Assembly: GCA_002333095.1 (NCBI GenBank)
Contig: DDBK01000193.1
Span: 272-6,256 of the forward strand
Length of the DNA stretch: 5,985 nt
Origin: Cellvibrionales bacterium UBA2034
Lineage (GTDB): Bacteria > Pseudomonadota > Gammaproteobacteria > Pseudomonadales > UBA7239
Direction: 5' to 3'
Shown: positions 1 to 5,985 of the stretch, piece by piece
Layout: each line of letters begins with the position of its first letter
Numbering within the stretch: position 1 is the stretch's first letter
Notes under the pieces: model-generated
What the model saw: only the letters and a program-made list of their open reading frames with translations
What the model was told of the DNA's origin: nothing
The model's database searches: none
Position numbers and translations under genes: made by a program

Positions 1-839
1 ATCAAGGTTGGATCATCCACCAGTTTCTGCAACTCTGCCGGATGTTCAATCAGTAGACGCATGCCATGACTGGTGGCTGTACGCGTAGTTTCTACACCAC
101 CCGCGATCAGGATCAGGAAGAATGTGCAGAATTCAAATTCGTTAAGCGCTTCACCTTCAACCACGCCGTTCAGCAACGCATCCAGCACTGAACCTTTGGT
201 AGGATTGATCTTGTGCTGCACAGCAAGGTTCATGGCAATTTCGAAGATCTGTGCGGCAGCCAACTGGCCCATTTCCGTGGTCACACCCAGTTCGGGATCA
301 TCCATACCAATCATGATGTCGACCAGATCAGAAAATTTCTGGCGATCATCCGATGGCATTTCCATCAGGGCACAAATCACAAACAGGGGCATTTCAGCAG
401 CCACTTCACTGACAAATTCGCATTCGCCTTTTTTTGCTACGTTATCGATAATTTCTTTTGCATACTGGCGCATCATCGGCTCGAGTGCATCTACCGCTTT
501 TCCGGTAAATGCATTACGAACCACACGGCGGTACTTGATGTGGTCCGGTGGATCCATATTGATAATCAGCTGGCGCATGATCTCTACACCTTCCGGATCG
601 TCGCCGCCTGGCTGTGGGTGCGCGAGATTTTCACTGGAAGAAAACAGCTCCGGATGCTTGGAAACAAAATCAAGGTCATCCCGCTTTGTCACTGCCCAGT
701 AACTGGCATTACGAATAGTGTCATCCTGCAGTGAGACCGGGCATTTCTCGCGCAAGGTTTTGAACGCATCAAAAGGCACGCCCTTGCTCATACGCTCCGG
801 GTTCATCAGGTCAAACTGGAACGGGCATTTCTCGGTCAT
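1..839 (-). CDS. Cytochrome P450, N-terminal part (runs off the left edge)
   Basis: Haem-thiolate monooxygenase, probably a soluble bacterial class I type fed by a ferredoxin; the oxidised substrate cannot be told from sequence. The visible 279 codons start MTEKCPFQFD, with no signal peptide or membrane anchor. The C-helix region MDPPDHIKYRRVV (residues 95-107) carries the His100/Arg104 pair that in P450s contacts a haem propionate. The I-helix motif AGGVETT (246-252) has the acidic-Thr pair (E250, T251) used for oxygen activation. The K-helix ExxR and the haem-binding Cys loop would lie beyond position 1, so they cannot be checked. The start ATG at 839 follows a strong GAGGAG ribosome site. 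The gene is divergent from a TetR regulator across an 81-bp spacer, so local control by that regulator is likely. The general resemblance is to CYP125/CYP124/CYP142-like sterol or lipid hydroxylases, but the family assignment is tentative. No frameshift is seen. Confidence 0.96.
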   Translation of the reverse strand, partial: MTEKCPFQFDLMNPERMSKGVPFDAFKTLREKCPVSLQDDTIRNASYWAVTKRDDLDFVSKHPELFSSSENLAHPQPGGDDPEGVEIMRQLIINMDPPDHIKYRRVVRNAFTGKAVDALEPMMRQYAKEIIDNVAKKGECEFVSEVAAEMPLFVICALMEMPSDDRQKFSDLVDIMIGMDDPELGVTTEMGQLAAAQIFEIAMNLAVQHKINPTKGSVLDALLNGVVEGEALNEFEFCTFFLILIAGGVETTRTATSHGMRLLIEHPAELQKLVDDPTL

Positions 840-846
840 GATGTGG

Positions 847-852
847 CTCCTC
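847..852 (-). promoter_or_regulatory. Ribosome binding site of the P450 gene
   Basis: On the minus strand this reads GAGGAG, seven bases ahead of the ATG at 839. It is a near-ideal Shine-Dalgarno sequence and fixes the P450 start. Confidence 0.75.
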
Positions 853-856
853 GGGG

Positions 857-884
857 TTGCCTTTAAATTACATGCGTGTAAATT
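857..884 (+). promoter_or_regulatory. Possible sigma-70 promoter of the tetR gene
   Basis: A -35-like TTGCCT (857-862) is separated by 16 bp from a -10-like TAAATT (879-884); each matches four of six consensus bases. A transcript would start near 890, about 30 bases before the ATG at 921. The match is modest, and the main support is its position and overlap with the palindrome. For the P450 direction I see only a weak -35-like TTGTCG (898-903, minus strand) and no convincing -10. Confidence 0.3.
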
Positions 885-886
885 AA
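863..886. promoter_or_regulatory. Imperfect palindrome, candidate TetR operator
   Basis: A 24-bp inverted repeat lies in the divergent P450/tetR spacer. Its core is TTACATGCGTGTAA (868-881), flanked by TTAA on the left (863-866) and TTAA on the right (883-886). Ten of the twelve base pairs match; the mismatches are 867/882 and 873/876. Size, symmetry and position fit the operator of a dimeric TetR repressor that controls both itself and the neighbouring P450. It overlaps the proposed -10 and spacer of the tetR promoter, so binding there would block transcription. That it is bound by this TetR protein is inference. Confidence 0.55.
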
Positions 887-920
887 TGCAGGCCGACCGA
901 CAAACCAATCCGCTATTCCG

Positions 921-1574
921 ATGACCCCAACCAAGACAAGAAAAACATCCGCAGGACGCCCACCCGGCAGCACCCGGGAAGGCACCCTTGCCCGCCTCCT
1001 GCCTGCTGCACGTCTACTATTCGCAGAAAAAGGCTATGCGCAGACCACATTCAAGGATGTCGGCAGCGCAGCTGGGCTATCACACGCCGCCGTCTACAGC
1101 TATTTCAGCAGCAAGCAGGCACTGTACCTGGCCACGCTGGAAGATGCCCAAGCCATGCTGTTGCCAGACTACCTACAGGCTATCGACACAGGCCAAAACC
1201 TGCGCGAACGGATCGCCGGCATCCTGATGGCGTCAGCAGCTGCGCATGACCGTGACAGTAGCATCACCGGCTTTCTCGCATCCGTCCCGATCGAGATCCG
1301 TCGCCATCCTGAGCTAATGGATGCGCTGTCGCAGCAACACAACGGCGTGTTTTCGGCACTGCAAGCGATGTTTGATGATGCGCGCAAGCAGGGTGAAATC
1401 AATACTGATGCCAATACTGATGCACTGATCTCAGCGTTCCTTGGTGGCGGCGTTGGCGTTGCCTTGTTCCAGTACGGTTTACTGGGCACCAGCCTCACAA
1501 CAGCGATGGGAGTTTTTGTGCAGATGCTGGAAGGAACTATTTTTAATAAAGGAAATAAAACAGGAAATAATTAG
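921..1574 (+). CDS. TetR/AcrR-family transcriptional regulator
   Basis: DNA-binding repressor of 217 residues, the usual TetR length. A basic arm with GRPPGS (12-17) precedes the N-terminal TetR domain. The helix-turn-helix covers about residues 43-68: TFKDVGSAAGLSHAAVYSYF followed by SSKQAL, a textbook TetR recognition helix. The rest (about 80-205) is a helical ligand-binding and dimerisation domain with no family motif I can name, so the inducer is unknown. It is divergent from the P450 gene with a palindrome between them, the usual arrangement of a local regulator that responds to the enzyme's substrate. No Shine-Dalgarno is visible ahead of the ATG at 921, so translation may be weak or use a very short leader; no better start occurs downstream before the DNA-binding domain. 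The last codons are AT-rich and encode a polar tail (NKGNKTGNN) that is likely disordered. Confidence 0.94.
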   Translation: MTPTKTRKTSAGRPPGSTREGTLARLLPAARLLFAEKGYAQTTFKDVGSAAGLSHAAVYSYFSSKQALYLATLEDAQAMLLPDYLQAIDTGQNLRERIAGILMASAAAHDRDSSITGFLASVPIEIRRHPELMDALSQQHNGVFSALQAMFDDARKQGEINTDANTDALISAFLGGGVGVALFQYGLLGTSLTTAMGVFVQMLEGTIFNKGNKTGNN

Positions 1575-1583
1575 AATAATTTT
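1575..1583. other. Convergent gap between tetR and mtnP
   Basis: Only nine AT-rich bases separate the two stop codons. A T-run follows the tetR stop (1580-1585), but the only stem I can draw is a four-base AATT pair, so I do not call an intrinsic terminator. Transcripts from either side may run into the other gene. Confidence 0.6.
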
Positions 1584-2321
1584 TTAAAGCTGCATGAGTG
1601 TTTGTTGCAGAATCTTGCGAATATTGTCCATGCCTACTTTGAGTGTGGCATCGATCGCATCCATGGTGATCAATTCATCGGTACAACCTGCCGCCCAGTT
1701 AGCCACCACGCAGAGACTGGCATAATCAAGACCAATCTCGCGCGCCAACGGCGCTTCCGGCATAGCTGTCATACCCACAAGATCACAACCGTCCCGTTTC
1801 ATGCGCACAATCTCTGCGGCGGTTTCCAGACGCGGACCTTGTGTGCATCCATATACGCCGCGCGCCAGTACAGAAATGCCTGCTGCATCCCCGGCACGCA
1901 CCAACAGTTCACGCGTACGCTCGGCATAGGGAAAGGTAAAGTCTATGTGCTCAAGTGGTGAATGTTCGTCATCGCTGTAAGTGTGGATGCGACCCCAGGT
2001 GTAATCAATAATCTGGTCTGGCACACATATCGCAGCAGGACACATATCATGGTGAATACCGCCGACAGCATTCACCGCAACAACCTGTTCAACGCCGAGT
2101 TTTTTCAATGCAAAAATATTGGCGCAATAATTTACGCGATGCGGAGGCCATTCATGGTGTTCGCCGTGACGCGCGAGAAAATACACAGCCTTCCCATGAA
2201 AACTTCCCTTGAGAACCGGCGCAGAAGGCGAACCGTATGGCGTGTTGACCACCAACTTTTCTTCGAGCTGAAACCCTTCCAGCTGATCGAGACCTGTACC
2301 GCCAATAATTGCAATCGCCAC
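1584..2321 (-). CDS. mtnP: S-methyl-5'-thioinosine phosphorylase (MTAP/PNP family)
   Basis: Cytoplasmic purine nucleoside phosphorylase that splits a 5'-methylthio nucleoside with phosphate into the base and 5-methylthioribose-1-phosphate. It has 245 residues from a GTG start at 2321. Motifs are the phosphate-binding GGTG (7-10), RHGEHH (51-56), HRVNYCANIFAL (61-72), GPRLETAAEI (162-171) and GMTAMPEAPLAREIG (183-197). At the base-binding site the sequence is VANWAAG, giving Asn208 and Ala210. By my alignment these replace the Asp220/Asp222 pair of human MTAP and resemble the Asn243 environment of purine nucleoside phosphorylase, so a 6-oxopurine substrate (methylthioinosine, as for Pseudomonas aeruginosa PA3004) is favoured over methylthioadenosine. 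The GTG is preferred because AAGGGG (2334-2329) lies seven bases upstream and the protein then begins at the first beta strand (MAIAIIGGTG). The frame stays open upstream to 2417, but that stretch lies inside hpt. It begins one base after the hpt stop, so coupled translation is likely. Confidence 0.94.
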   Translation of the reverse strand: MAIAIIGGTGLDQLEGFQLEEKLVVNTPYGSPSAPVLKGSFHGKAVYFLARHGEHHEWPPHRVNYCANIFALKKLGVEQVVAVNAVGGIHHDMCPAAICVPDQIIDYTWGRIHTYSDDEHSPLEHIDFTFPYAERTRELLVRAGDAAGISVLARGVYGCTQGPRLETAAEIVRMKRDGCDLVGMTAMPEAPLAREIGLDYASLCVVANWAAGCTDELITMDAIDATLKVGMDNIRKILQQTLMQL

Positions 2322-2322
2322 G

Positions 2323-2883
2323 TCACTGCCCCTTGACTGCGTAGATGCCAGGCGCATTGCGCAGATAACCTTTGTAATCCATACCGTAACCGAATACATA
2401 GCGATCCGGCACATCAAGCCCTACAAAGTCAGCTTTGAGTCCCGGAGGTTGGCGGCGGTCATGATGTTTTTCCACCAACACCGCGCTATACACTTTCCTG
2501 GCACCCTGTTGTTTGCACCAGTGAATCACTTCGTTCAGTGTAATGCCTTCGTCAAGGATATCGTCAACAATCAACACGGTGCGATCTTCCAGTTCATGAC
2601 GCGGGCGCACAATCCAGTGCACTTCATTGCCACCACTCAACTGGTTTCGGTAACGGGTGGCATGGATGTAATCAAGCTGCAAATGGAAGTCCAGCCTTGG
2701 CAATAACTTGCCAGCAATCACCATTGCGCCACTCATCAATGACAACACCAACGGATTGGTATCTTTCAATTGAGCCGTAATTTTTTCAGCCATTACATCA
2801 ATGGCAGCGCGCACTTCTTCACGGTTGAACAGACAATCCGCTTCACGCCAGACCAGATCAACTTCTTGCAATGAAACTGTCAC
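2323..2883 (-). CDS. hpt: Hypoxanthine(-guanine) phosphoribosyltransferase
   Basis: Cytoplasmic purine salvage enzyme that joins hypoxanthine or guanine to PRPP, giving IMP or GMP. It has 186 residues from the GTG at 2883, normal for the family. The PRPP-binding signature VLIVDDILDEGITL (103-116) is intact with both acidic residues. The loop LMSGAMVIAG (49-58) resembles the pyrophosphate-binding loop. The C-terminal DRYVFGYGMDYKGYLRNAPG (160-179) matches the conserved closing segment around the base site. The GTG overlaps the nagZ stop as GTGA, a standard coupling arrangement, with AAGAGG about ten bases upstream inside nagZ. The frame is open upstream to 2925, but those codons lie in nagZ and encode no conserved sequence. 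Its placement directly ahead of a methylthioinosine phosphorylase that would release hypoxanthine supports a joint salvage role. Choice between hypoxanthine and guanine preference cannot be made from sequence. Confidence 0.95.
   Translation of the reverse strand: MTVSLQEVDLVWREADCLFNREEVRAAIDVMAEKITAQLKDTNPLVLSLMSGAMVIAGKLLPRLDFHLQLDYIHATRYRNQLSGGNEVHWIVRPRHELEDRTVLIVDDILDEGITLNEVIHWCKQQGARKVYSAVLVEKHHDRRQPPGLKADFVGLDVPDRYVFGYGMDYKGYLRNAPGIYAVKGQ
2329..2334 (-). promoter_or_regulatory. Ribosome binding site that sets the mtnP GTG start
   Basis: AAGGGG on the minus strand, inside the last codons of hpt and seven bases before the GTG at 2321. It supports the short GTG start over upstream in-frame ATG codons. 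Confidence 0.6.
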
Positions 2884-3929
2884 AGCGCCAGCGCCTCTTG
2901 CAACAGGTGATGGCATTCTATCCACTCACCCGTATTGCGCAGGCTGTCCAGATCCGGCCAGGCAAACGGGCGTTTCAGTCGCTGCAAATTACTGGCAGGC
3001 TGCAGGGTAGATTGCTTCAATGTTGCAACCACGGCCAGCTGCGCCGGACGTTGGTTACATACCAGCAGCGCCGTACAACCAGCTGCCAATGCGGCATGTG
3101 CGCGATCGGCCATATCGGCAATCACACCAGCGCCTTCCATAGTCAGGTCATCACTGAATATGACGCCATCAAATTGCAATTGCTGTTTGAGTATTTCCTG
3201 CAGCCAGAAAGGTGAAAAACCGGCAGGGTTTTTATCCACCGCACTGTAAACAACATGCGCAGGCATCACCGCATCCAGCTTGCCTTGCTGACACAAATTG
3301 CGGTACGGCAGCACATCGTCAGCAAGAATCGCATCCAGTGTCCGGGCATCTACAGGTGTCTCGAAATGGCTATCGCCCGTCACAGCGCCATGGCCAGGAA
3401 AATGTTTGCCTGTAGCGCACATATTTGCATCATGCATGCCATCAATAAACGCTTCACTCAATACACTCATCACCAGTGGATCAATCGAGAATGAACGGTT
3501 GGCAATCACTGCACAACGTTCGTCATCGAGGTCCAGCACCGGTGCAAAACTGAGGTCAACACCGCACGCCCGCAGCTCGGCTGCCATCAACCAACCGCAG
3601 GCACGCGCGAGGTTTACACCGCGCTCTGCATCCTGGCGATACACTGCACCAATATCTGCCATGGGGGGAATGGCGGTGAAACCGTCGCGGAAACGCTGCA
3701 CGCGGCCGCCTTCCTGATCGACACAGACCAGCAATTCCGGACGCACTGCACGAATCTGTGCCACCAGCTCGCGTAGCTGAGCCACAGACTGGTAATTGCG
3801 CGTAAATAAAATAATGCCGCCCACCCAGGGCTCACACAGAAGCGTCCTGTCTTCATCTGTTAGCGACAAGCCAGCGACATCCACAATCACCGGCCCCAAC
3901 ATCATGTCTGCGCGATAAGCCATATACAT
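2880..3929 (-). CDS. nagZ: Beta-N-acetylhexosaminidase NagZ (glycoside hydrolase family 3)
   Basis: Cytoplasmic enzyme of peptidoglycan recycling that removes N-acetylglucosamine from GlcNAc-anhydroMurNAc peptides; in related bacteria its products feed the AmpR signal for beta-lactamase induction. The 349 residues form a single TIM-barrel domain without signal peptide. Visible motifs are GGIILFTRN (37-45), DQEGGRVQRF (71-80), KHFPGHG (175-181), the catalytic loop GDSH with His188 as likely general acid/base, and SDDLTM (259-264) whose first Asp (260) is the expected nucleophile. The start is uncertain: ATG at 3929 is used here, but ATG at 3923 is better spaced from a weak AACGGA, and the conserved family start corresponds to MLGPVIVDVAG (ATG at 3905 or 3902). 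It lies 6 bp after secF and overlaps hpt by 4 bp. No ampR or beta-lactamase gene is in view. Confidence 0.97.
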   Translation of the reverse strand: MYMAYRADMMLGPVIVDVAGLSLTDEDRTLLCEPWVGGIILFTRNYQSVAQLRELVAQIRAVRPELLVCVDQEGGRVQRFRDGFTAIPPMADIGAVYRQDAERGVNLARACGWLMAAELRACGVDLSFAPVLDLDDERCAVIANRSFSIDPLVMSVLSEAFIDGMHDANMCATGKHFPGHGAVTGDSHFETPVDARTLDAILADDVLPYRNLCQQGKLDAVMPAHVVYSAVDKNPAGFSPFWLQEILKQQLQFDGVIFSDDLTMEGAGVIADMADRAHAALAAGCTALLVCNQRPAQLAVVATLKQSTLQPASNLQRLKRPFAWPDLDSLRNTGEWIECHHLLQEALAL

Positions 3930-3935
3930 TATCCG

Positions 3936-4904
3936 TTAGCGAAAGTCGGCCATATCAGGCTCGGGATGAATGACCTCGCCTTCAATGTGCTCCTTTGAAG
4001 GTGGCAGTTTGATGAAATGTTCGCGACTGATACCAAACATCTGCGCGAGCGGTGCCGCCACCAGCACAGATGAATAAATCCCGAAGCAGATACCGATGGT
4101 CAATGCCATGGCAAAGTAATGCAGGGTTTCACCACCAAACGCGAGCATGGACAGCACCATCATCTGGGTACTACCGTGGGTGATGATCGTGCGTGAGATG
4201 GTACTGGTAATAGCGTGATCCAGCACCTGGGTGGTTTCAAGATCACGGCGGCCGCGGAAAGTTTCACGCACCCGGTCAAATACCACCACCGATTCATTAA
4301 CGGAATATCCCAGCACAGCCAATACCGCAGCCAACACAGACAGCGAAAATTCCCACTGAAAGAAAGCGAAGAATCCGAGAATGATCACAACGTCATGCAA
4401 GTTGGCGAGAATAGCTGCCACCGAGAAACGCCATTCAAAACGCATCGACAAGTAAATGATGATGCCAAAGACCACCAACACGAGCGCAGTTAACCCTTTT
4501 TCTACCAGCTCACTACCCACTTGCGGGCCAACAAATTCAACGCGTTGCAACGCGCCACCTGGCGCATGCGCTGCCAGCAATTCCATGACCAGTTCACCTT
4601 GCCGTCTGGAATCACCCTCTTCCAGCAGCGGCACACGAATCATCACATCCTTTGGCGAGCCGAAGTTCTGTACCAGTGATTCACCAAAATTGCCTTTTTT
4701 AAGTGCTTCACGGATTTTATCCAGATCAGCATTTTCCTGGTAGCGCACTTCTACCAAGGTGCCGCCGGTAAACTCTACCGACAAGTGCAATCCCCGCGTG
4801 ACCAGAAAAAAAACTGCTAGAAGGAAAACCACCAACGACAGCGCATTAAAAATGCGCGCATGCCGCATGAAGGGAATGTCTTTTTTGATACGAAACAGTT
4901 CCAT
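3936..4904 (-). CDS. secF: Protein translocase subunit SecF
   Basis: Inner-membrane protein that with SecD uses the proton gradient to help complete protein export through SecYEG. Its 322 residues match the family length. A short cytoplasmic N-terminus (MELFRIKKDIPFMR) leads into TM1 (about 18-36), then VEFTGG (43-48) and a small periplasmic P4-type domain (about 50-120). The FVGPQVGSEL motif (124-133) precedes TM2 (about 137-153). TM3 begins with the conserved Asp171 in NLHDVVIILG, TM4 carries LGYSVNESVVVFDRVRE (198-214), then STISRTIITHGST (234-246) and TM5-TM6 (about 247-287). The cytoplasmic tail (288-322) is acidic and proline-bearing. The ATG at 4904 has GAGGAG (4912-4917) whose end overlaps the secD stop, so its translation is likely coupled to secD. 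It follows secD as in nearly all Gram-negative bacteria. Confidence 0.99.
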   Translation of the reverse strand: MELFRIKKDIPFMRHARIFNALSLVVFLLAVFFLVTRGLHLSVEFTGGTLVEVRYQENADLDKIREALKKGNFGESLVQNFGSPKDVMIRVPLLEEGDSRRQGELVMELLAAHAPGGALQRVEFVGPQVGSELVEKGLTALVLVVFGIIIYLSMRFEWRFSVAAILANLHDVVIILGFFAFFQWEFSLSVLAAVLAVLGYSVNESVVVFDRVRETFRGRRDLETTQVLDHAITSTISRTIITHGSTQMMVLSMLAFGGETLHYFAMALTIGICFGIYSSVLVAAPLAQMFGISREHFIKLPPSKEHIEGEVIHPEPDMADFR

Positions 4905-4911
4905 GACAATT

Positions 4912-4917
4912 CTCCTC
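4912..4917 (-). promoter_or_regulatory. Ribosome binding site of secF overlapping the secD stop codon
   Basis: GAGGAG on the minus strand; its first two bases are the last two of the secD TGA, and the secF ATG lies seven bases further on. Ribosomes ending secD would sit on this site, which fits a balanced SecD:SecF supply. Confidence 0.7.
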
Positions 4918-5985
4918 AGGCGCGCTTGGCAGGGGCAGCAGTTGTGCCAGTGGGTTTCCAGATCTGACCGATGGACAAGCTGGCCAGTTGTTTGCGTCGT
5001 CCGTAGATCAAGTTAACCAACGCGCGCGAAATCACCACGGAGGAAACGATCGAGGTAAGGATGCCAAGACAATGCACCACCGCAAATCCACGTACCGGAC
5101 CAGACCCGAACAGCAGCAACATCAAGCCAGCAATAAATGTGGTGACATTCGAATCGATAATGGTGCCAAACGCACGATCATAGCCAGCCATGATGGCAGC
5201 CCCGGGGCTTGCACCCCCGCGCAGCTCTTCACGGATACGCTCGTTGATCAACACGTTGGCATCAATGGCCATACCCAGGGTCAGCGCAATGGCCGCAATG
5301 CCCGGCAAAGTCAGGGTAGCCTGCAACAAAGCCAACAGCGCCACCAGCAACACCAGGTTGGATGCCAATGCCAGCACCGACACCAGGCCAAACAGGTGAT
5401 AGTAAATCACCATGAAAACTGCAATCGCAGCAAATCCCCACAGCGTTGAATGAAAACCCCGGCTGATATTGTCTGCACCGAGTGAAGGTCCAATAGTGCG
5501 CTCCTCAATAAAATAAACAGGAGCTGCCAATGCACCGGCGCGCAACAACAAGGCCAGCTCAGACGCTTCTGCTGCGCTATCCAACCCTGTAATACGAAAC
5601 TGCACACCGAGCGCACTTTGTATGGTGGCCGTATTGATCAGGTTTTTTTCTGTTTTCGGTACGCGCACCATTTCTTCGGTACCGTCGGGCTTGCGTTGTT
5701 TTTGCATTTCAGCTTTGGTTTCAATAAACAGCACGCCCATCGGCCTGCCGATATTGTTGCGCGTGGCGCGATTCATTTTATCGCCGCCACTGCTATCCAG
5801 CGTGATATTCACTTGTGGCGAACCCGATTCCGTATCAAACGCCGACGTTGCGCCCGTTACCTGATCGCCTGTCACAATCACTGTTTCTTCCAGTTCGTAA
5901 TCCCGGCCTGGCTGGTTGCGGAAACCGAAACGCTCACGCTGTGATGGCGGTGTATTGGCATCCGCCACCAGACGAAATTCCAGAT
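4916..5985 (-). CDS. secD: Protein translocase subunit SecD, C-terminal part (runs off the right edge)
   Basis: Larger partner of SecF in the proton-driven SecDF export complex of the inner membrane. The window holds about the last 355 codons of a protein usually near 615 residues; TM1 and the start of the large periplasmic P1 domain lie beyond 5985. The first visible residues, LEFRLVADANTP, are a known SecD segment in P1. LRAGALAAPV (5516-5545) is followed by YFIEERTIGPSLGADNI, the hallmark leading into TM2. TM2 to TM6 follow, with GMAIDANVLINERIREEL (about 5222-5278) in TM4, where the Asp is the residue implicated in proton coupling. The C-terminus is a short basic tail ending APAKRA. An in-frame GTG at 5968 is internal and not the start, because conserved SecD sequence continues upstream. 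yajC and the secD promoter would be expected to the right, outside the window. Confidence 0.99.
   Translation of the reverse strand, partial: LEFRLVADANTPPSQRERFGFRNQPGRDYELEETVIVTGDQVTGATSAFDTESGSPQVNITLDSSGGDKMNRATRNNIGRPMGVLFIETKAEMQKQRKPDGTEEMVRVPKTEKNLINTATIQSALGVQFRITGLDSAAEASELALLLRAGALAAPVYFIEERTIGPSLGADNISRGFHSTLWGFAAIAVFMVIYYHLFGLVSVLALASNLVLLVALLALLQATLTLPGIAAIALTLGMAIDANVLINERIREELRGGASPGAAIMAGYDRAFGTIIDSNVTTFIAGLMLLLFGSGPVRGFAVVHCLGILTSIVSSVVISRALVNLIYGRRKQLASLSIGQIWKPTGTTAAPAKRA

Noticed and set aside
73..734. Two long plus-strand open frames of 209 and 173 codons
   Set aside because: They lie antisense to the P450, show no family motif and are serine- and histidine-rich in the manner of shadow frames; the minus strand encodes clear P450 motifs over the whole stretch.
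718..924. Plus-strand frame spanning the P450 start and the divergent spacer
   Set aside because: It covers the P450 ribosome site and the palindrome, has no recognisable protein content and no good ribosome site.
1555..1600. Intrinsic terminator between tetR and mtnP
   Set aside because: There is a T-run but only a four-base AT stem, too weak to support.
2322..2417. Upstream extension of mtnP by 32 codons to an ATG at 2417
   Set aside because: The extra residues are encoded inside hpt, do not resemble the family, and the GTG at 2321 has a well-placed ribosome site and gives the expected 245 residues.
2884..2925. Upstream extension of hpt by 14 codons to an ATG at 2925
   Set aside because: It would overlap nagZ by 46 bp with no conserved sequence; the GTG at 2883 overlapping the nagZ stop gives the normal length.
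4988..5944. Plus-strand frames opposite secD, rich in Gln, His and Arg
   Set aside because: They are antisense images of membrane-segment codons in secD, with no independent support.
5968..5985. Taking the GTG at 5968 as the start of SecD
   Set aside because: The frame stays open to the edge and encodes LEFRL, typical internal SecD sequence; the family is about 260 residues longer at the N-terminus.

Overview
The window reads as a core-genome segment of a gammaproteobacterium. The clues are the secD-secF pair, a NagZ with the Gram-negative cytoplasmic KHFPGHG and SDDLTM motifs, and a 245-residue nucleoside phosphorylase of the Pseudomonas methylthioinosine phosphorylase type. A P450 with its own TetR regulator, together with the protein sequences, suggests an environmental or marine lineage related to Pseudomonas or Cellvibrionales. 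That placement is inference, because no search was run. Coding density is very high, and I see no RNA genes, mobile elements, CRISPR arrays or long repeats.

Layout. Positions 1-839 (minus strand) hold the first 279 codons of a bacterial cytochrome P450 that runs off the left edge. Positions 840-920 are a short divergent intergenic region with a 24-bp imperfect palindrome, a likely TetR-type operator. Positions 921-1574 (plus strand) encode a TetR-family regulator, the only plus-strand gene. After a 9-bp convergent gap, the rest is one tightly packed minus-strand run. In the order transcribed it is: secD (3' part, entering from the right edge), secF, nagZ, hpt and a methylthioinosine/methylthioadenosine phosphorylase gene (mtnP-like, ending at 1584). 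Junctions are 11 bp, 6 bp, a 4-bp GTGA overlap and 1 bp, so this looks like one operon with translational coupling.

How the genes work together. SecD and SecF form the membrane complex that helps the SecYEG-SecA translocon pull proteins across the inner membrane. NagZ removes N-acetylglucosamine from cytoplasmic muropeptides in cell-wall recycling. The last two genes fit a purine salvage chain. The phosphorylase carries Asn208 and Ala210 where adenine-specific MTAPs have two Asp residues, which predicts a 6-oxopurine substrate such as methylthioinosine. Its product would then be hypoxanthine, which the adjacent Hpt converts to IMP. The P450/TetR pair is a separate unit, probably autoregulated through the shared palindrome; its substrate cannot be read from the sequence.

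I found no clear candidate for a wholly new system. The points most worth a second look are the P450/TetR operator and the coupled salvage pair.
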